64,000 bases of DNA from Limnovirga soli (GCF_013106755.1 NZ_WHPF01000005.1:248001-312000); one strand, 5' to 3'. Counted from the first letter of the stretch, positions 7,201-16,589 are shown. Program-made: numbers and translations. Notes: generated by a model from the letters alone, not told the origin.

Positions 7201-9108
7201 CTATTGCTTTATACCAAAAGCAGCCAATATTTTACCAAACAAAGCCGTATTCTCATATACTCCGGAAAAATTTTGTGCGCCGGGACCATAGGCAAATACC
7301 ATTACCGGTAATGCAGTGTGATCGGAGGTAGCAAAGTGGCCGCCTATTCGTCCGGTACTATAATCGCCATCTACCAGGGTAAGTCCACCGGTTTCATGGT
7401 CGGCGGTAACAATTACCAGGGTTTCATTATTACTATCTGCAAAGGCCAGGGCCTTGCCAACCAACTGATCAAAATCAAGCATTTCTTCTGCCACATAGCC
7501 AATATTGTTGGCATGTCCGCCATAATCAATTTGAGCACTTTCGGTCATTAAAAAAAAGCCATTACCACTGGCCGATAAACTGGCCAGCCCTTTTTCAAAA
7601 GCAATTTGTAACCAGTTGCCCCGGCCTTCTTGCATAGATAAGCCGGCTTGTTTATCCACAACAATCATTCGGGTACCTGCATTGGGGTTAAAGCTGTCAA
7701 TTGTATTGGCAATAGTAAAAGCGGGGGTTAATTCATGTAAAATATCACCGCTAAGCAATGGCCTGTTTTTCTCTTTTAAAATGGCAATATTCTCCAAATG
7801 TTCATTGCCTGCACCCAGCAAAAATTTGATGGGCGATTGTTTCAAATTACGGTAAATAGCTACGGAGCTATCTCTTTCTATATTGTGTGCATAAAAGGCA
7901 GCGGGGGTAGCATCGGTTATATCGCCACTGCTGATTAAGCCGGTAACAATATTATTATGGTGTAAAATTTCGGGTAATAGGGGTAATGCCCGGCCGGTAC
8001 CATCCACACCAATTGAACGGTTTTTAGATTTTTCACCAGTAGCAAAAGCCGATGCGCCGGGGGCTGAATCGGTAATAAAATTATCCAGCGAACTGGTTTT
8101 AGACAGGCCGATATTTTTTAAAGCAAACACATTTAGCTGTGCATGATTAGCCACATAGCCGGTATATAATTGTGGCAATGCCATCCCATCTCCAATAAGT
8201 AATATCACATTTTTTACTTTACCGGGTTTGCCATCAACTGCATAAGTAGGCGTATAAATGGGTTGCTGTTTGGCCTGCTGGTAATAATCCTGTTTTAACC
8301 GGTTCATAAAAAGTGCCAATTCGGGTATATGATCAGTATTAATCCAATCTATGCCCATGTGCATTAATTGCAGCCAGGCATTTATAAAATCGGGGGCAGC
8401 CCAAAACCTGATTTTTTTGCCCTGGTTATGTGCTGTTTGTATGACCCGGGCAAGCTTTGATGAATCAACAGTATTTAACCTGCCCTTGCCATTCCAGGTT
8501 GTAAAATCTTCCAAACTGGCGCTAAGCATGGCAATTTTGGGTAATAGGCTGGCTGGGTAGGTATCTGCCACATTACCATCGAAATAAATAAAATCGGGGT
8601 AGCTGGCCCAGGTGTTTACAGGTGGCCGGTTACCGGTAATTACAATATTTAGGTGGGTACAATGGGTAATTGCTTTAAAGTTTTGCAGTTGTTTAATTAA
8701 AAGCTGCAGGGTGGGAATGGCGGTTGTTTTTATGTCGATCAATAATTGAAGGGTACGGGTGGTATCTGCGTATGGGTAACCGCCATGTTGCTGTATTTGG
8801 CTGGCCAGAGGCTGCAGGTAAAAAGTACCCAGGGTTCTATGTAAACCAATATCTTTTAATTCGTGACCAACATATAAACTGTCTTTATACAAAAATATAT
8901 CTGCTTCTATAGAACCAAATTGGGCTGCATAAGCTGCTGTAAAAGGCGAGGATTGCTGATAATCGTTATGGCTATGTGCATTGGCTACCGACCAATCAGT
9001 GATATTATTCAGTGGTTTCCATGTGGTGCCAATGGGCTGCTGGGCGTATAGCGCCGGGAGGGCCACTACTAAGAAAACCAAGCACAAAAAGTAGTTATTG
9101 TATTTCAT
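7201..9108 (-). CDS. Secreted GDPD-like / alkaline phosphatase fusion
   Basis: A 635-residue exported enzyme. The start at 9108 (MKYNNYFLCLVFLVV) gives a clean signal peptide; an upstream ATG at 9168 would bury it behind 20 residues. Residues about 35-265 resemble a phosphodiesterase TIM barrel of the GDPD/PLC-like type: NAHSHNDYQQ, then a FGSIEADIFLYKDSLYVGHE segment with the conserved EAD and GH. Residues about 290-635 are an alkaline phosphatase: VILLIGDGM for metal binding, TDSAPGASAFATG with the phosphorylated Ser, IDYGGHANN, and TADHETGGL. The fusion suggests release of phosphate in two steps, from a diester and then from the monoester, in the periplasm or outside the cell. The two-step idea is inference. 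No Pho box was sought. Confidence 0.87.
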   Translation of the reverse strand: MKYNNYFLCLVFLVVALPALYAQQPIGTTWKPLNNITDWSVANAHSHNDYQQSSPFTAAYAAQFGSIEADIFLYKDSLYVGHELKDIGLHRTLGTFYLQPLASQIQQHGGYPYADTTRTLQLLIDIKTTAIPTLQLLIKQLQNFKAITHCTHLNIVITGNRPPVNTWASYPDFIYFDGNVADTYPASLLPKIAMLSASLEDFTTWNGKGRLNTVDSSKLARVIQTAHNQGKKIRFWAAPDFINAWLQLMHMGIDWINTDHIPELALFMNRLKQDYYQQAKQQPIYTPTYAVDGKPGKVKNVILLIGDGMALPQLYTGYVANHAQLNVFALKNIGLSKTSSLDNFITDSAPGASAFATGEKSKNRSIGVDGTGRALPLLPEILHHNNIVTGLISSGDITDATPAAFYAHNIERDSSVAIYRNLKQSPIKFLLGAGNEHLENIAILKEKNRPLLSGDILHELTPAFTIANTIDSFNPNAGTRMIVVDKQAGLSMQEGRGNWLQIAFEKGLASLSASGNGFFLMTESAQIDYGGHANNIGYVAEEMLDFDQLVGKALAFADSNNETLVIVTADHETGGLTLVDGDYSTGRIGGHFATSDHTALPVMVFAYGPGAQNFSGVYENTALFGKILAAFGIKQ

Positions 9109-9344
9109 TGTTAACAGGTATTTATGTTTATAAGCAGCCGGTGGATTGGACTGTATAATTTTAGGCAACTAAAGTAAAAACAAGCACAATACCATATTGT
9201 ATTTGCACATAAATAACAATAAACTAATGTATTTGAACCAGCAGGCAGTGTATGGCAATTCAAATACCCACTGTTGAGGATGCCTATAGAAAGGTGGTTA
9301 TTTTAAATCTGCTTAGTGATTGCCTGCTGCCATAAAAACCGAAA

Positions 9345-9376
9345 GTACAAGAGTGCGACGCAAGCGGCGATGCCAT
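9345..9376 (-). repeat. Dispersed repeat A copy, reverse orientation, with extended flank
   Basis: GTACAAGAGTGCGACGCAAG followed by CGGCGATGCCAT. This is the best example of the longer consensus that includes the GGCGATGCCAT flank. It lies in the divergent region before rlmD. Confidence 0.85.
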
Positions 9377-9448
9377 ATAATACAACTGCCGGCTTCATAA
9401 AAATTTCTTATGAATGCATAGGACTATAGAAATCTGTTGTTTGAGAGT

Positions 9449-9456
9449 TACATTTG
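9449..9456 (+). promoter_or_regulatory. -7 promoter element directly before rlmD start
   Basis: TACATTTG matches TAnnTTTG and ends 4 bases before the GTG at 9461. Transcription from it would begin at or near the start codon, suggesting a leaderless mRNA. Confidence 0.4.
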
Positions 9457-9460
9457 CGCC

Positions 9461-10888
9461 GTGAGAAGACAAAAACAGGTAATACTGGAAAATATTACGG
9501 TAGAAGACTATGCAGCGGAAGGCAAATCGCTGGCGAAAGTAGATGGTAAAGTAATTTTTATTGAAGCTGCCATTCCCGGCGATGTGGTAGACGTTTTGTT
9601 ATACAAGAACAAAAAAGACTGGGCCGAGGGTAAAGCCATTCGCATCAGATCCTATTCGGCTTTGAGAAGCACTCCATTTTGCCAGCATTTTGGCACCTGC
9701 GGCGGCTGCCAATGGCAAATGCTGCCATATGAACAACAGCTATTCTACAAACAAAAACAGGTTACTGATAACCTGCAACGTATTGCAAAAGTAGCATTAC
9801 CACCTATTATGCCCATTATTGGCTGTACACAAACCACCCAATACCGCAATAAGCTGGAGTATACCTATGCCAACCGCAATTTTGTACCGGATGATATTTT
9901 CAGGCAAATGAAAGCCAGGGGGGAAGATACTGATGCGGCCATTAACAGGCAGGTAGGTGGTTTTCATGCCAAAGGCGTTTTTGATAAAGTGGTGGAGATT
10001 GATGTTTGTCATTTACAGGCTGAGCCATCGAACGAAATACGGAAAGCAATTGGTGCTTTTGTTATTGAAAACGGGCTTAGTTTTTACGATATAAAGCATA
10101 AACATGGCTGGTTGCGAAATGCCATGGTGCGTATGGCCAGTACCGGTGAAATAATGATAAATATTGTACTGGGATATGAAGAAGCCACCATGCGTAAAGC
10201 ATTGCTGGATAGCTTGCTGGCGCAATTTCCAGCTATAACTACCCTATTATATACCATTAATGGCAAGGTAAACGATAGCCTGTACGATTTAGAACCGGTT
10301 ACCTATTTTGGCAATGGGTATATAATAGAAGCATTGGAAGATTTTAGGTTTAAGATTAGCCCAAAATCTTTTTTTCAAACCAATACAAAACAGGCTGAAC
10401 AATTATATAGCATTACCCGCGACTTTGCCGAACTAAATGGCAGCCAAACAGTTTACGACCTGTATTGTGGTACCGGCAGCATTGGCATTTTTGTAAGTAA
10501 ACAGGCTAAAAAAATTATTGGGGTAGAAGTAGTGGAAGATGCCATAAAAGATGCCCATGAGAATGCGGTTTTAAATGGTATTGAGCATGCTTCCTTTTTT
10601 TGTGGTGATGTAATAAAAATTTGTGATGATGCTTTTTTTGAAGCACATGGCAAACCCGATGTGGTAATTACTGACCCGCCAAGGGCTGGTATGCATGAAA
10701 AACTGGTACTTAAATTATTGGATATGGCGGCACCGGTAATTGTATATGTAAGTTGTAACCCGGCCACGCAAGCCAGGGATTTGGCATTGCTGGATGAAAA
10801 GTATACCGTAGAGAAAATACAGCCCGTAGATATGTTTCCGCATACACTGCATATTGAAAATGTAGTACAACTAAAACTGCGGAAATAA
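9461..10888 (+). CDS. rlmD: 23S rRNA (uracil-5-)-methyltransferase RlmD
   Basis: SAM-dependent RNA methyltransferase of 475 residues, of the family that makes m5U at U1939 of 23S rRNA (E. coli numbering). An N-terminal TRAM domain (residues about 1-60) is followed by iron-sulfur ligands Cys74, Cys80, Cys83 and Cys183. The SAM site is YDLYCGTGSIGIF, motif IV is TDPPRAG, and the nucleophile is Cys432 in YVSCNPAT. I chose the GTG at 9461 (MRRQKQVILENITV) because it begins the conserved part and sits right after a promoter element; the TTG at 9437 would lie upstream of that element. All four Cys ligands and the nucleophile are intact. RlmC/TrmA-type specificity cannot be fully excluded. Confidence 0.9.
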   Translation: MRRQKQVILENITVEDYAAEGKSLAKVDGKVIFIEAAIPGDVVDVLLYKNKKDWAEGKAIRIRSYSALRSTPFCQHFGTCGGCQWQMLPYEQQLFYKQKQVTDNLQRIAKVALPPIMPIIGCTQTTQYRNKLEYTYANRNFVPDDIFRQMKARGEDTDAAINRQVGGFHAKGVFDKVVEIDVCHLQAEPSNEIRKAIGAFVIENGLSFYDIKHKHGWLRNAMVRMASTGEIMINIVLGYEEATMRKALLDSLLAQFPAITTLLYTINGKVNDSLYDLEPVTYFGNGYIIEALEDFRFKISPKSFFQTNTKQAEQLYSITRDFAELNGSQTVYDLYCGTGSIGIFVSKQAKKIIGVEVVEDAIKDAHENAVLNGIEHASFFCGDVIKICDDAFFEAHGKPDVVITDPPRAGMHEKLVLKLLDMAAPVIVYVSCNPATQARDLALLDEKYTVEKIQPVDMFPHTLHIENVVQLKLRK

Positions 10889-10929
10889 GTAGCAGGATTA
10901 TTTTAATTAAAGCGCAAAAGAGATAGCAT

Positions 10930-11628
10930 ATGTCTTCATTCAGGCCTAGCGGTTTTCAAATGTTACCCACGGTGGTAAAAAATATTGTGGTAATTAATGC
11001 ACTGGTTTTTCTGGCGCAGAATGTGATACCGGCTGATCAGTTTAATATGGAGGATGTATTTGCCCTGCATACTTTGCAGAGTTCTTTATACAAACCCTGG
11101 CAGTTGATTACCCATATGTTTATGCATGCAGACATTATGCATATATTTTTTAACATGTTTGCCCTATGGTTTTTGGGTTCAATTTTAGAGAATCTTTGGG
11201 GGCCAAACAGGTTTCTTACTTTTTATATTGTTAGCGGACTTGGTGCAGCACTTTGTCACCTTACCGTATTGTATTTTCAAAACCAGGATATTGTAAACCA
11301 GTTTAATGCCATGGGTGCTGATCAGCAAATGTTTTATGCTGATAATGTAAAAAACATACTTAATCAACCCACCATTGGTGCTTCGGGGGCTGTGTTTGGT
11401 TGTTTGGCTGCTTTTGGTTACCTGTTCCCCAATATGACTATTTATATTTATTTTCTTTTCCCATTAAAGGCAAAATGGTTTGTTTTACTTTATACTGCCG
11501 TTGAGTTGTTGGGTGCCTTTAGAAACAGTGCCGGTGATGATGTAGCACACGTGGCGCATTTGGGCGGTGCATTGGCCGGTTTTTTAATGGTGTATTTCTG
11601 GAACAAAACAAACCGGCGAACGTTTTAG
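10930..11628 (+). CDS. Rhomboid intramembrane serine protease
   Basis: A 232-residue membrane protease that cleaves transmembrane helices. Features in order: the HMFMHADIMHIFFNMFALWFLG segment (helices 1-2 with the conserved His/Asn region), the catalytic Ser152 in GASGAVFG, and the catalytic His210 in HVAHLGGALAGF. About six transmembrane helices are predicted. It lies 60 bases before a second rhomboid-like gene and shares a transcript with it by position. Substrates are unknown. Confidence 0.92.
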   Translation: MSSFRPSGFQMLPTVVKNIVVINALVFLAQNVIPADQFNMEDVFALHTLQSSLYKPWQLITHMFMHADIMHIFFNMFALWFLGSILENLWGPNRFLTFYIVSGLGAALCHLTVLYFQNQDIVNQFNAMGADQQMFYADNVKNILNQPTIGASGAVFGCLAAFGYLFPNMTIYIYFLFPLKAKWFVLLYTAVELLGAFRNSAGDDVAHVAHLGGALAGFLMVYFWNKTNRRTF

Positions 11629-11687
11629 AATAATGTATAATTTGCTTATGCAGTAAATAACCTGTAAAGCATTCAATAAAATCATCA

Positions 11688-12611
11688 ATGCCACGCAACA
11701 AACAAAATCCGTTATTACTGGGACAAGATAATAATGCCTTAACCTGGCTTATTGTTATTAATGCCATTGTATTTATTATCCTCAATTTTTTAAAAATTGT
11801 TTATTTTCTGGCATACGATGCTAACCTGATTGCAGAAGAACAATTTACCCGCCAGATACTTAATTGGGTATCATTACCTGCCAATGCAGGTGTTTTATTG
11901 TATAAACCCTGGACCATACTTACCTATATGTTTGCCCACTTAAGCGTTTGGGCCTTAATAGGCACATTGCTTTGGTTATGGGGCTTTGGTACTATTTTAC
12001 AAGACCTGGCAGGCAATACCCGCTTAATGCCGGTGTATATTTATGGCGGACTGGCAGGTGCTTTATTCTTTATACTTACTTCTAATTTAATTCCACAATA
12101 TAGTGCTGCCTCTGCTAATGCTTTGCCTTTTTTGGGTGCAGGTTCTGCAGTAATGGCGGTGGCATTGGCTGCAACTACTTTAGCCCCGGACTATAGAATT
12201 TTCCCCATGATTAATGGGGGCATACCCTTGTGGGTGCTTACCTTAATTTTTGTGGCTATAGATTATGCTACCATTGCCAGCAGCAGCGGTAGCTATGCCG
12301 TAGCCCACCTTGCCGGCGGCGCTATTGGGTTTATTTTTGTAAAGCAACTGCAAAAAGGCAATGATATTGGTAACTGGATGCTACAGTTTTACGATTGGCT
12401 AAACGACCTGTTTAACCCCGAAAAAAAACATGGCACCAAAAAAAAGACTTTTAATTTTTATAAAACAGAACGCAAACCCTTTAGCAAAACGCCCCGGGTT
12501 ACCCAGCAGAAGCTGGATGATCTGTTAGATAAAATCAATCAGCAGGGTTACCAGGCTTTAACGGAGGAAGAAAAAGCCTTTTTGAAAAAAGCCAGTCAGG
12601 AAGATATTTAA
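11688..12611 (+). CDS. Rhomboid-like protein lacking the catalytic serine
   Basis: A 307-residue protein of rhomboid fold: KPWTILTYMFAHLSVWALIGTLLWLWGFG, then FLGAGSAVMAVAL, and YAVAHLAGGAIGF with His207. At the catalytic motif the order is G-A-G-S where active members have G-A-S-G, so the serine position (152) is Gly and a Ser sits one residue later. The C-terminal tail (about residues 260-307, KLDDLLDKINQQGYQALTEEEKAFLKKAS) matches the small DUF6576-type domain often attached to Bacteroidota rhomboids. It may be an inactive (iRhom-like) partner of the upstream protease, or the shifted Ser may still act; this is inference. Its stop overlaps the next ATG by one base. Confidence 0.85.
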   Translation: MPRNKQNPLLLGQDNNALTWLIVINAIVFIILNFLKIVYFLAYDANLIAEEQFTRQILNWVSLPANAGVLLYKPWTILTYMFAHLSVWALIGTLLWLWGFGTILQDLAGNTRLMPVYIYGGLAGALFFILTSNLIPQYSAASANALPFLGAGSAVMAVALAATTLAPDYRIFPMINGGIPLWVLTLIFVAIDYATIASSSGSYAVAHLAGGAIGFIFVKQLQKGNDIGNWMLQFYDWLNDLFNPEKKHGTKKKTFNFYKTERKPFSKTPRVTQQKLDDLLDKINQQGYQALTEEEKAFLKKASQEDI

Positions 12612-13765
12612 TGGCCACACCACCTATGAAATCAATTGTAAAAACCTTGTGGCTTACGGCTAATATAGCATTGGCCGGTATGTATGTGCTGGCATCGTTA
12701 AGTACATTTATACCACCGGCCAGTTTTTCTTTTATTAGTATTGGTACGCTTGCTTTCCCTTACTTGTTGGTGGGGTTTATATTGGCTATTATTATTAATT
12801 TTTTTGCTGAACGTAAACTGGCCATAGTGCTTTTATGTTTGCTGCCAGCAGGCACTATTAATTTATTAAATACCATTGCCCTAAGAACCGAAATTCCCTG
12901 GCAGGCCAGCAAAGATAGCAGCACCCTAAGGGTTATGACCTGGAATGTGCAGGGTTTTACCAGTTATCTGCGTAAGAAAAAATCAAAATCGGCGTATAAA
13001 ACCAGCCGCGATGAAATGCTGGCTACTATGCGCAGCTATAACCCCGATATTTTGTGTTTTCAGGAATATACCAATATAGAAAACTCTAAGCGCCGTATTT
13101 CTATTCGTAAACAGTTGGATACTTTGGGCTACCCTTATTCCTATTGTTCTAAAGACAGGGCGGGTAGTTTTCCTAAAAACCCGACCGTATATGTGGAGGA
13201 TGGGGTGGCCATTTTTAGTAAATACCCCATTACCGATACCGGCCGTATCACCATTAATCACGACGAAAAAAGCGAGAACCTGATTTATGCCGATATAGTT
13301 TTTAATAATAAACCGGTACGCATTTTTACGGCGCACCTGCAATCGTTTACCATTTATGCCGATACAGCCGGAGATGCTAAAAAGGGCGAGAATATTTACG
13401 AGATAACCTATAAACGCAGAAAAGATGCCCAATATAAAGTAATGGAAACCGAGGTAAAACACCAGCAGGAAGTAACCATTATACGCAACGAAATGAATAA
13501 AAGCCCTTACCCTATTATTTATTGCGGCGACCTGAATATTACCCCCACTTCTTATAATTATGTATTATTAAAAGGCAATAACCTGCAGGATGCGTTTTTG
13601 CAAAAGGGGGCGGGTATTGGCAATACTTTTTATAAAATAGGCCCCACGCTGCGTATAGATGTATGCCTGGCCGATACTGCTTTGCAGGTACAGCAATGCC
13701 AACGCAATAAAATAAAACTCTCTGACCATTACCCCGTTATTTCGGATGTAGCCTGGAAAAAATAA
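12611..13765 (+). CDS. Membrane-anchored endonuclease/exonuclease/phosphatase (EEP) family protein
   Basis: A 384-residue protein with three N-terminal hydrophobic segments (about residues 10-32, 38-60 and 65-88) and a C-terminal EEP domain. Catalytic blocks: MTWNVQGF (metal), DILCFQEY (metal Glu), the TAHLQSF His, YCGDLNITP (Asp/Asn) and SDHYPVIS (His). Family members cleave phosphodiesters or phosphomonoesters in DNA, phosphoinositides or sphingolipids. With the domain probably outside the membrane, a lipid or extracellular nucleic-acid substrate is plausible but unproven. A TAATG overlap couples it to the rhomboid-like gene. Confidence 0.87.
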   Translation: MATPPMKSIVKTLWLTANIALAGMYVLASLSTFIPPASFSFISIGTLAFPYLLVGFILAIIINFFAERKLAIVLLCLLPAGTINLLNTIALRTEIPWQASKDSSTLRVMTWNVQGFTSYLRKKKSKSAYKTSRDEMLATMRSYNPDILCFQEYTNIENSKRRISIRKQLDTLGYPYSYCSKDRAGSFPKNPTVYVEDGVAIFSKYPITDTGRITINHDEKSENLIYADIVFNNKPVRIFTAHLQSFTIYADTAGDAKKGENIYEITYKRRKDAQYKVMETEVKHQQEVTIIRNEMNKSPYPIIYCGDLNITPTSYNYVLLKGNNLQDAFLQKGAGIGNTFYKIGPTLRIDVCLADTALQVQQCQRNKIKLSDHYPVISDVAWKK

Positions 13766-13810
13766 TAGCTTTTTTTATGAGCCCGGCAGCAGATAGCACC
13801 TGCGGCTTTA

Positions 13811-13830
13811 CTTGCGTCGCACACTTGTGC
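13811..13830 (+). repeat. Dispersed repeat A copy
   Basis: CTTGCGTCGCACACTTGTGC, 45 bases after the EEP gene stop. The rest of the 13766-14099 gap is AT-rich and carries a run of eight C at 14060-14067, 33 bases before the GNAT start. Confidence 0.8.
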
Positions 13831-14099
13831 GGGGGATAGTTTATTGGGCTTTTATGTACAGGTGACATTAGACGAACTGCTTCCTTAATGTAGAAAAATG
13901 CCAAATAAAAGCCGGGGCCATTATTATTATAAATACAATTGTATTGAGGTGATAAATAAACCCTTTTATTTTTATTATTGGTTGTTTATATCATGTATTG
14001 TTGAGATAGCGGTTAGGCAATCCCAAACCATGACAATAATCAATTGACAATTTAGAACGCCCCCCCCAATGACAGAAAAATAAATGAATGAAATAATTT

Positions 14100-14546
14100 A
14101 TGATTATTAGAGAAGCTACAATTGACGACATAAAACAAATTCAAATTGTAAGAAACACTGTAAAAGAAAATACTTTGTCAAACCCCAACCTGGTGACAGA
14201 TGAAGATTGCGAAGCGTTTATAACTGTAAGAGGTAAAGGTTGGGTATGTGAAATTGACAACCAAATTGTGGGATTTGCTATTGCTGACCTGAAAGAAAAT
14301 AATATTTGGGCCTTATTTCTAGATCCCAAATTTGAGGGAAAAGGAATTGGGCAACTGCTTCACAACACAATGTTGGACTGGTATTTTAATCAAACCAAAG
14401 CAACCGTTTGGCTAGGAACTGCTTTTAATACAAGAGCAGAAAAATTTTACAGAAAAGCTGGCTGGAGGGAAGTTGGTAATCACGGAACAAAAGAAATCAA
14501 GTTTGAAATGACGTATACCGACTGGGCAAAAAGTAGGAACAGATAA
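14100..14546 (+). CDS. GNAT family N-acetyltransferase
   Basis: A 148-residue acetyl-CoA-dependent acyltransferase. The acetyl-CoA loop is seen as DPKFEGKGIGQLLHNTMLDW (residues about 76-95; the R/Q-x-x-G-x-G/A pattern is KGIGQ). The C-terminal FYRKAGWREVG motif is typical of GNAT motif B. It stands alone. The AT-rich composition and the C8 tract upstream differ from its neighbours, which may indicate recent arrival. The acceptor substrate is unknown. Confidence 0.85.
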   Translation: MIIREATIDDIKQIQIVRNTVKENTLSNPNLVTDEDCEAFITVRGKGWVCEIDNQIVGFAIADLKENNIWALFLDPKFEGKGIGQLLHNTMLDWYFNQTKATVWLGTAFNTRAEKFYRKAGWREVGNHGTKEIKFEMTYTDWAKSRNR

Positions 14547-14668
14547 CTGTCACCGGCTCAAACAGGTGGACTAAAAATGAACCCCAGGGAACAGGTTACC
14601 ATACCTCATGGATTTAATCATCAACAAAACCCTTTCTCTTCCCTAAAAGCTGCATAGCATTACCAACC

Positions 14669-14689
14669 GTACAAGTGAGTGACACAACG
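14669..14689 (+). repeat. Dispersed repeat A, GTACAAGTGAGTGACACAAC arm only
   Basis: A single right-type arm between the convergent GNAT and marC genes. No left arm is present nearby. Confidence 0.8.
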
Positions 14690-14731
14690 AATGCATCGGC
14701 ATTGTTCTACTGCCGGTTAACCAACCTGCAT

Positions 14732-15310
14732 TTATTTGCCAAATGAGCCAATATTGGTACTAAAGATTTTTACGGCAATGGCCAGCAGTATTACACCAAA
14801 AAATTTACGAATGGCCAGTAAACCGGCGGGGCCCAGGGCCCGCTCAATCCATTTTAGGGAGTGTAATACAATGTATACAAAGAGCAGGTTTAAAAGTATG
14901 CCCAGGAAAATATAGAGCTGATCGTAATTGGCTTTTAATGACATGATGGTAGTGAGTGTACCACTACCCGCAATGATGGGAAATGCAATGGGTACAATGG
15001 TGCCGGAACGGATATCGTTCTCGCTTTTGAAAATCTCGAGCCCTAATACCATTTCTAAACCCAGCAAAAACATGACTATAGAACCGCCCACAGCAAAAGA
15101 ATGTATGTCCAGGCTCATGATGGCTAAAAACTGTTTGCCAATGAGCAGAAAAATAATCATGAGTGCGCCGGATATTAAGGTAGCCGGCAAGGTGCGTATG
15201 CCGCCCATTTTTTCTTTTAAGGATACCAGCAAGGGTATGGAGCCCAGCACATCTATTACTGCAAACAAGGTAAAGGTTACGGTAATGAGTTTATCGTACT
15301 CGAATTGCAT
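14732..15310 (-). CDS. MarC family integral membrane protein
   Basis: A 192-residue protein with about six transmembrane segments. MarC (UPF0056) signature segments are present: FAVGGSIVMFLLGLEMVLG (residues about 72-90) and PIAFPIIAGSGTLTTIMSL (about 106-124). The function of the family is not settled; it was once linked to antibiotic resistance but that was not confirmed. It starts 27 bases after the stop of the cobC-like gene on the same strand, so it is probably the last gene of the riboswitch-controlled unit. Confidence 0.88.
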   Translation of the reverse strand: MQFEYDKLITVTFTLFAVIDVLGSIPLLVSLKEKMGGIRTLPATLISGALMIIFLLIGKQFLAIMSLDIHSFAVGGSIVMFLLGLEMVLGLEIFKSENDIRSGTIVPIAFPIIAGSGTLTTIMSLKANYDQLYIFLGILLNLLFVYIVLHSLKWIERALGPAGLLAIRKFFGVILLAIAVKIFSTNIGSFGK

Positions 15311-15337
15311 ACACGGTTTTTTTGTAAAGTTAGCAGT

Positions 15338-15943
15338 TTACAGGTTAGTTGGCCGGTGCTGCTCAGGCTGCGCCGGTGGTATATTGTGTAATAGCTGGTA
15401 GGTTAAACCAGTTTGCTGCCGGGTTATTTTTACCACACAACCATAATAGAGTTTAAATACATTAAAGGAATCTATTAAGGGCGTATTGGTAATATAGGAT
15501 AATATACTGCGTACCACACCGGCATGGCAAACAATGGCCGCCTGCTGGTGTTGGGTAATTATTTGATTAAAACAATCTACGGTACGGGTATAGAGTTGTG
15601 TATAGCTTTCGCCACCGGGCACCTGTACGTTTACAAAATCGGCCATCCAGGTTTTTAATTCGGGGGCGGGGATATCGTCCCATTTTTGCAGTTCCCAAAT
15701 ACCGCAATGCAATTCTTTTAACTGGGCATTAAAATTTATTTCGTGTGCAGGAAATAATTCCGCCGCCAGCTTACTGCAACGTTGCAATGGGCTGCTAAAT
15801 ACCACCGGTATTTGTGGTGGTAACACCTGTTTTATGGCCCTGGCCTCGGTGGCAAAAGTTTCGGTTATATCCAGATCGGTTTGGCCATAACAAATGCCTT
15901 TTTCAACATTGGGTGTAGTATGGCGGATGAGGTATATTTCCAT
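15338..15943 (-). CDS. Histidine phosphatase, alpha-ribazole phosphatase (CobC)-like
   Basis: A 201-residue phosphoglycerate-mutase-like phosphatase. The phospho-acceptor His is in LIRHTTP (residues about 5-11), followed by SSPLQRCSKLA, HCGIWELQKW (the E/D-x-x-xG-x-W-E block) and VCHAGVVRS with the second His. The RHT and GIWE blocks and the position behind a cobalamin riboswitch favour alpha-ribazole-5'-phosphate phosphatase, which acts in lower-ligand attachment of B12. No cobU, cobS or cobT is visible in the window. A general phosphoserine or phosphosugar phosphatase remains possible. Confidence 0.8.
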   Translation of the reverse strand: MEIYLIRHTTPNVEKGICYGQTDLDITETFATEARAIKQVLPPQIPVVFSSPLQRCSKLAAELFPAHEINFNAQLKELHCGIWELQKWDDIPAPELKTWMADFVNVQVPGGESYTQLYTRTVDCFNQIITQHQQAAIVCHAGVVRSILSYITNTPLIDSFNVFKLYYGCVVKITRQQTGLTYQLLHNIPPAQPEQHRPTNL

Positions 15944-15988
15944 ATAATGATTGTATTTATGGTATTTGCTGCCGCCTAAAAATAATGC

Positions 15989-16567
15989 TTAGGCCAATTG
16001 CAGCCTGGGATATTTTTGTTGCATCAACTCAAATAACCCAAACATAATACTGCTGTACATAATAGTGGAAGTAAGCAATCTACCCTCGAATGGTATTGCT
16101 ATAGTAAGGCAGGCGTTAAAGCCTGCCAGTGTTTTTGAATACGTGGTGCCATCTAACCATACACCAAAATCGGTTACTATCCAGTGAATGCATACCGCTG
16201 CTATTGCGGCCATAACCACCCTTTGCACGGTTACTTTCTGTAACATATACTTACCACAAACAGCCATTAAAGCAAATGCGCCATAGGTGTAGTACCAGCC
16301 ACCATATAAAATGCCTTCGCGGGAAGATGCGTAAACGGTGTAGGATAATATAACATCGCTTACCAATAAGGTAAGTAATGGAAATGCATATGGTTTTATA
16401 TTGCCTGTAAAATAGGCGCCACCAAATAATGCCATGGCCGCCAGCGGTGTATAATTGGCCAACGGACCAATTGATGCACCCAGGTTTATGGCCAGGCGTA
16501 TGCCTGACACAGCTATTATGATAATGATTAGTACAATATTTCGGGGGTTAAATTTTGGGATTGACAT
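15989..16567 (-). CDS. DUF6580 family membrane protein
   Basis: A 192-residue inner-membrane protein with about five transmembrane segments. The segment NYTPLAAMALFGGAYF (residues about 37-52) and the following LLVSDVILS are characteristic of the DUF6580 family. It resembles substrate-binding (S) components of ECF vitamin transporters in size and topology, but that is inference. It lies 22 bases behind the BtuB-like receptor gene and 45 bases before the cobC-like gene, so a part in corrinoid uptake is the simplest reading. Confidence 0.8.
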   Translation of the reverse strand: MSIPKFNPRNIVLIIIIIAVSGIRLAINLGASIGPLANYTPLAAMALFGGAYFTGNIKPYAFPLLTLLVSDVILSYTVYASSREGILYGGWYYTYGAFALMAVCGKYMLQKVTVQRVVMAAIAAVCIHWIVTDFGVWLDGTTYSKTLAGFNACLTIAIPFEGRLLTSTIMYSSIMFGLFELMQQKYPRLQLA

Positions 16568-16589
16568 AGTGTATTTTTTTAAAGTAGGA

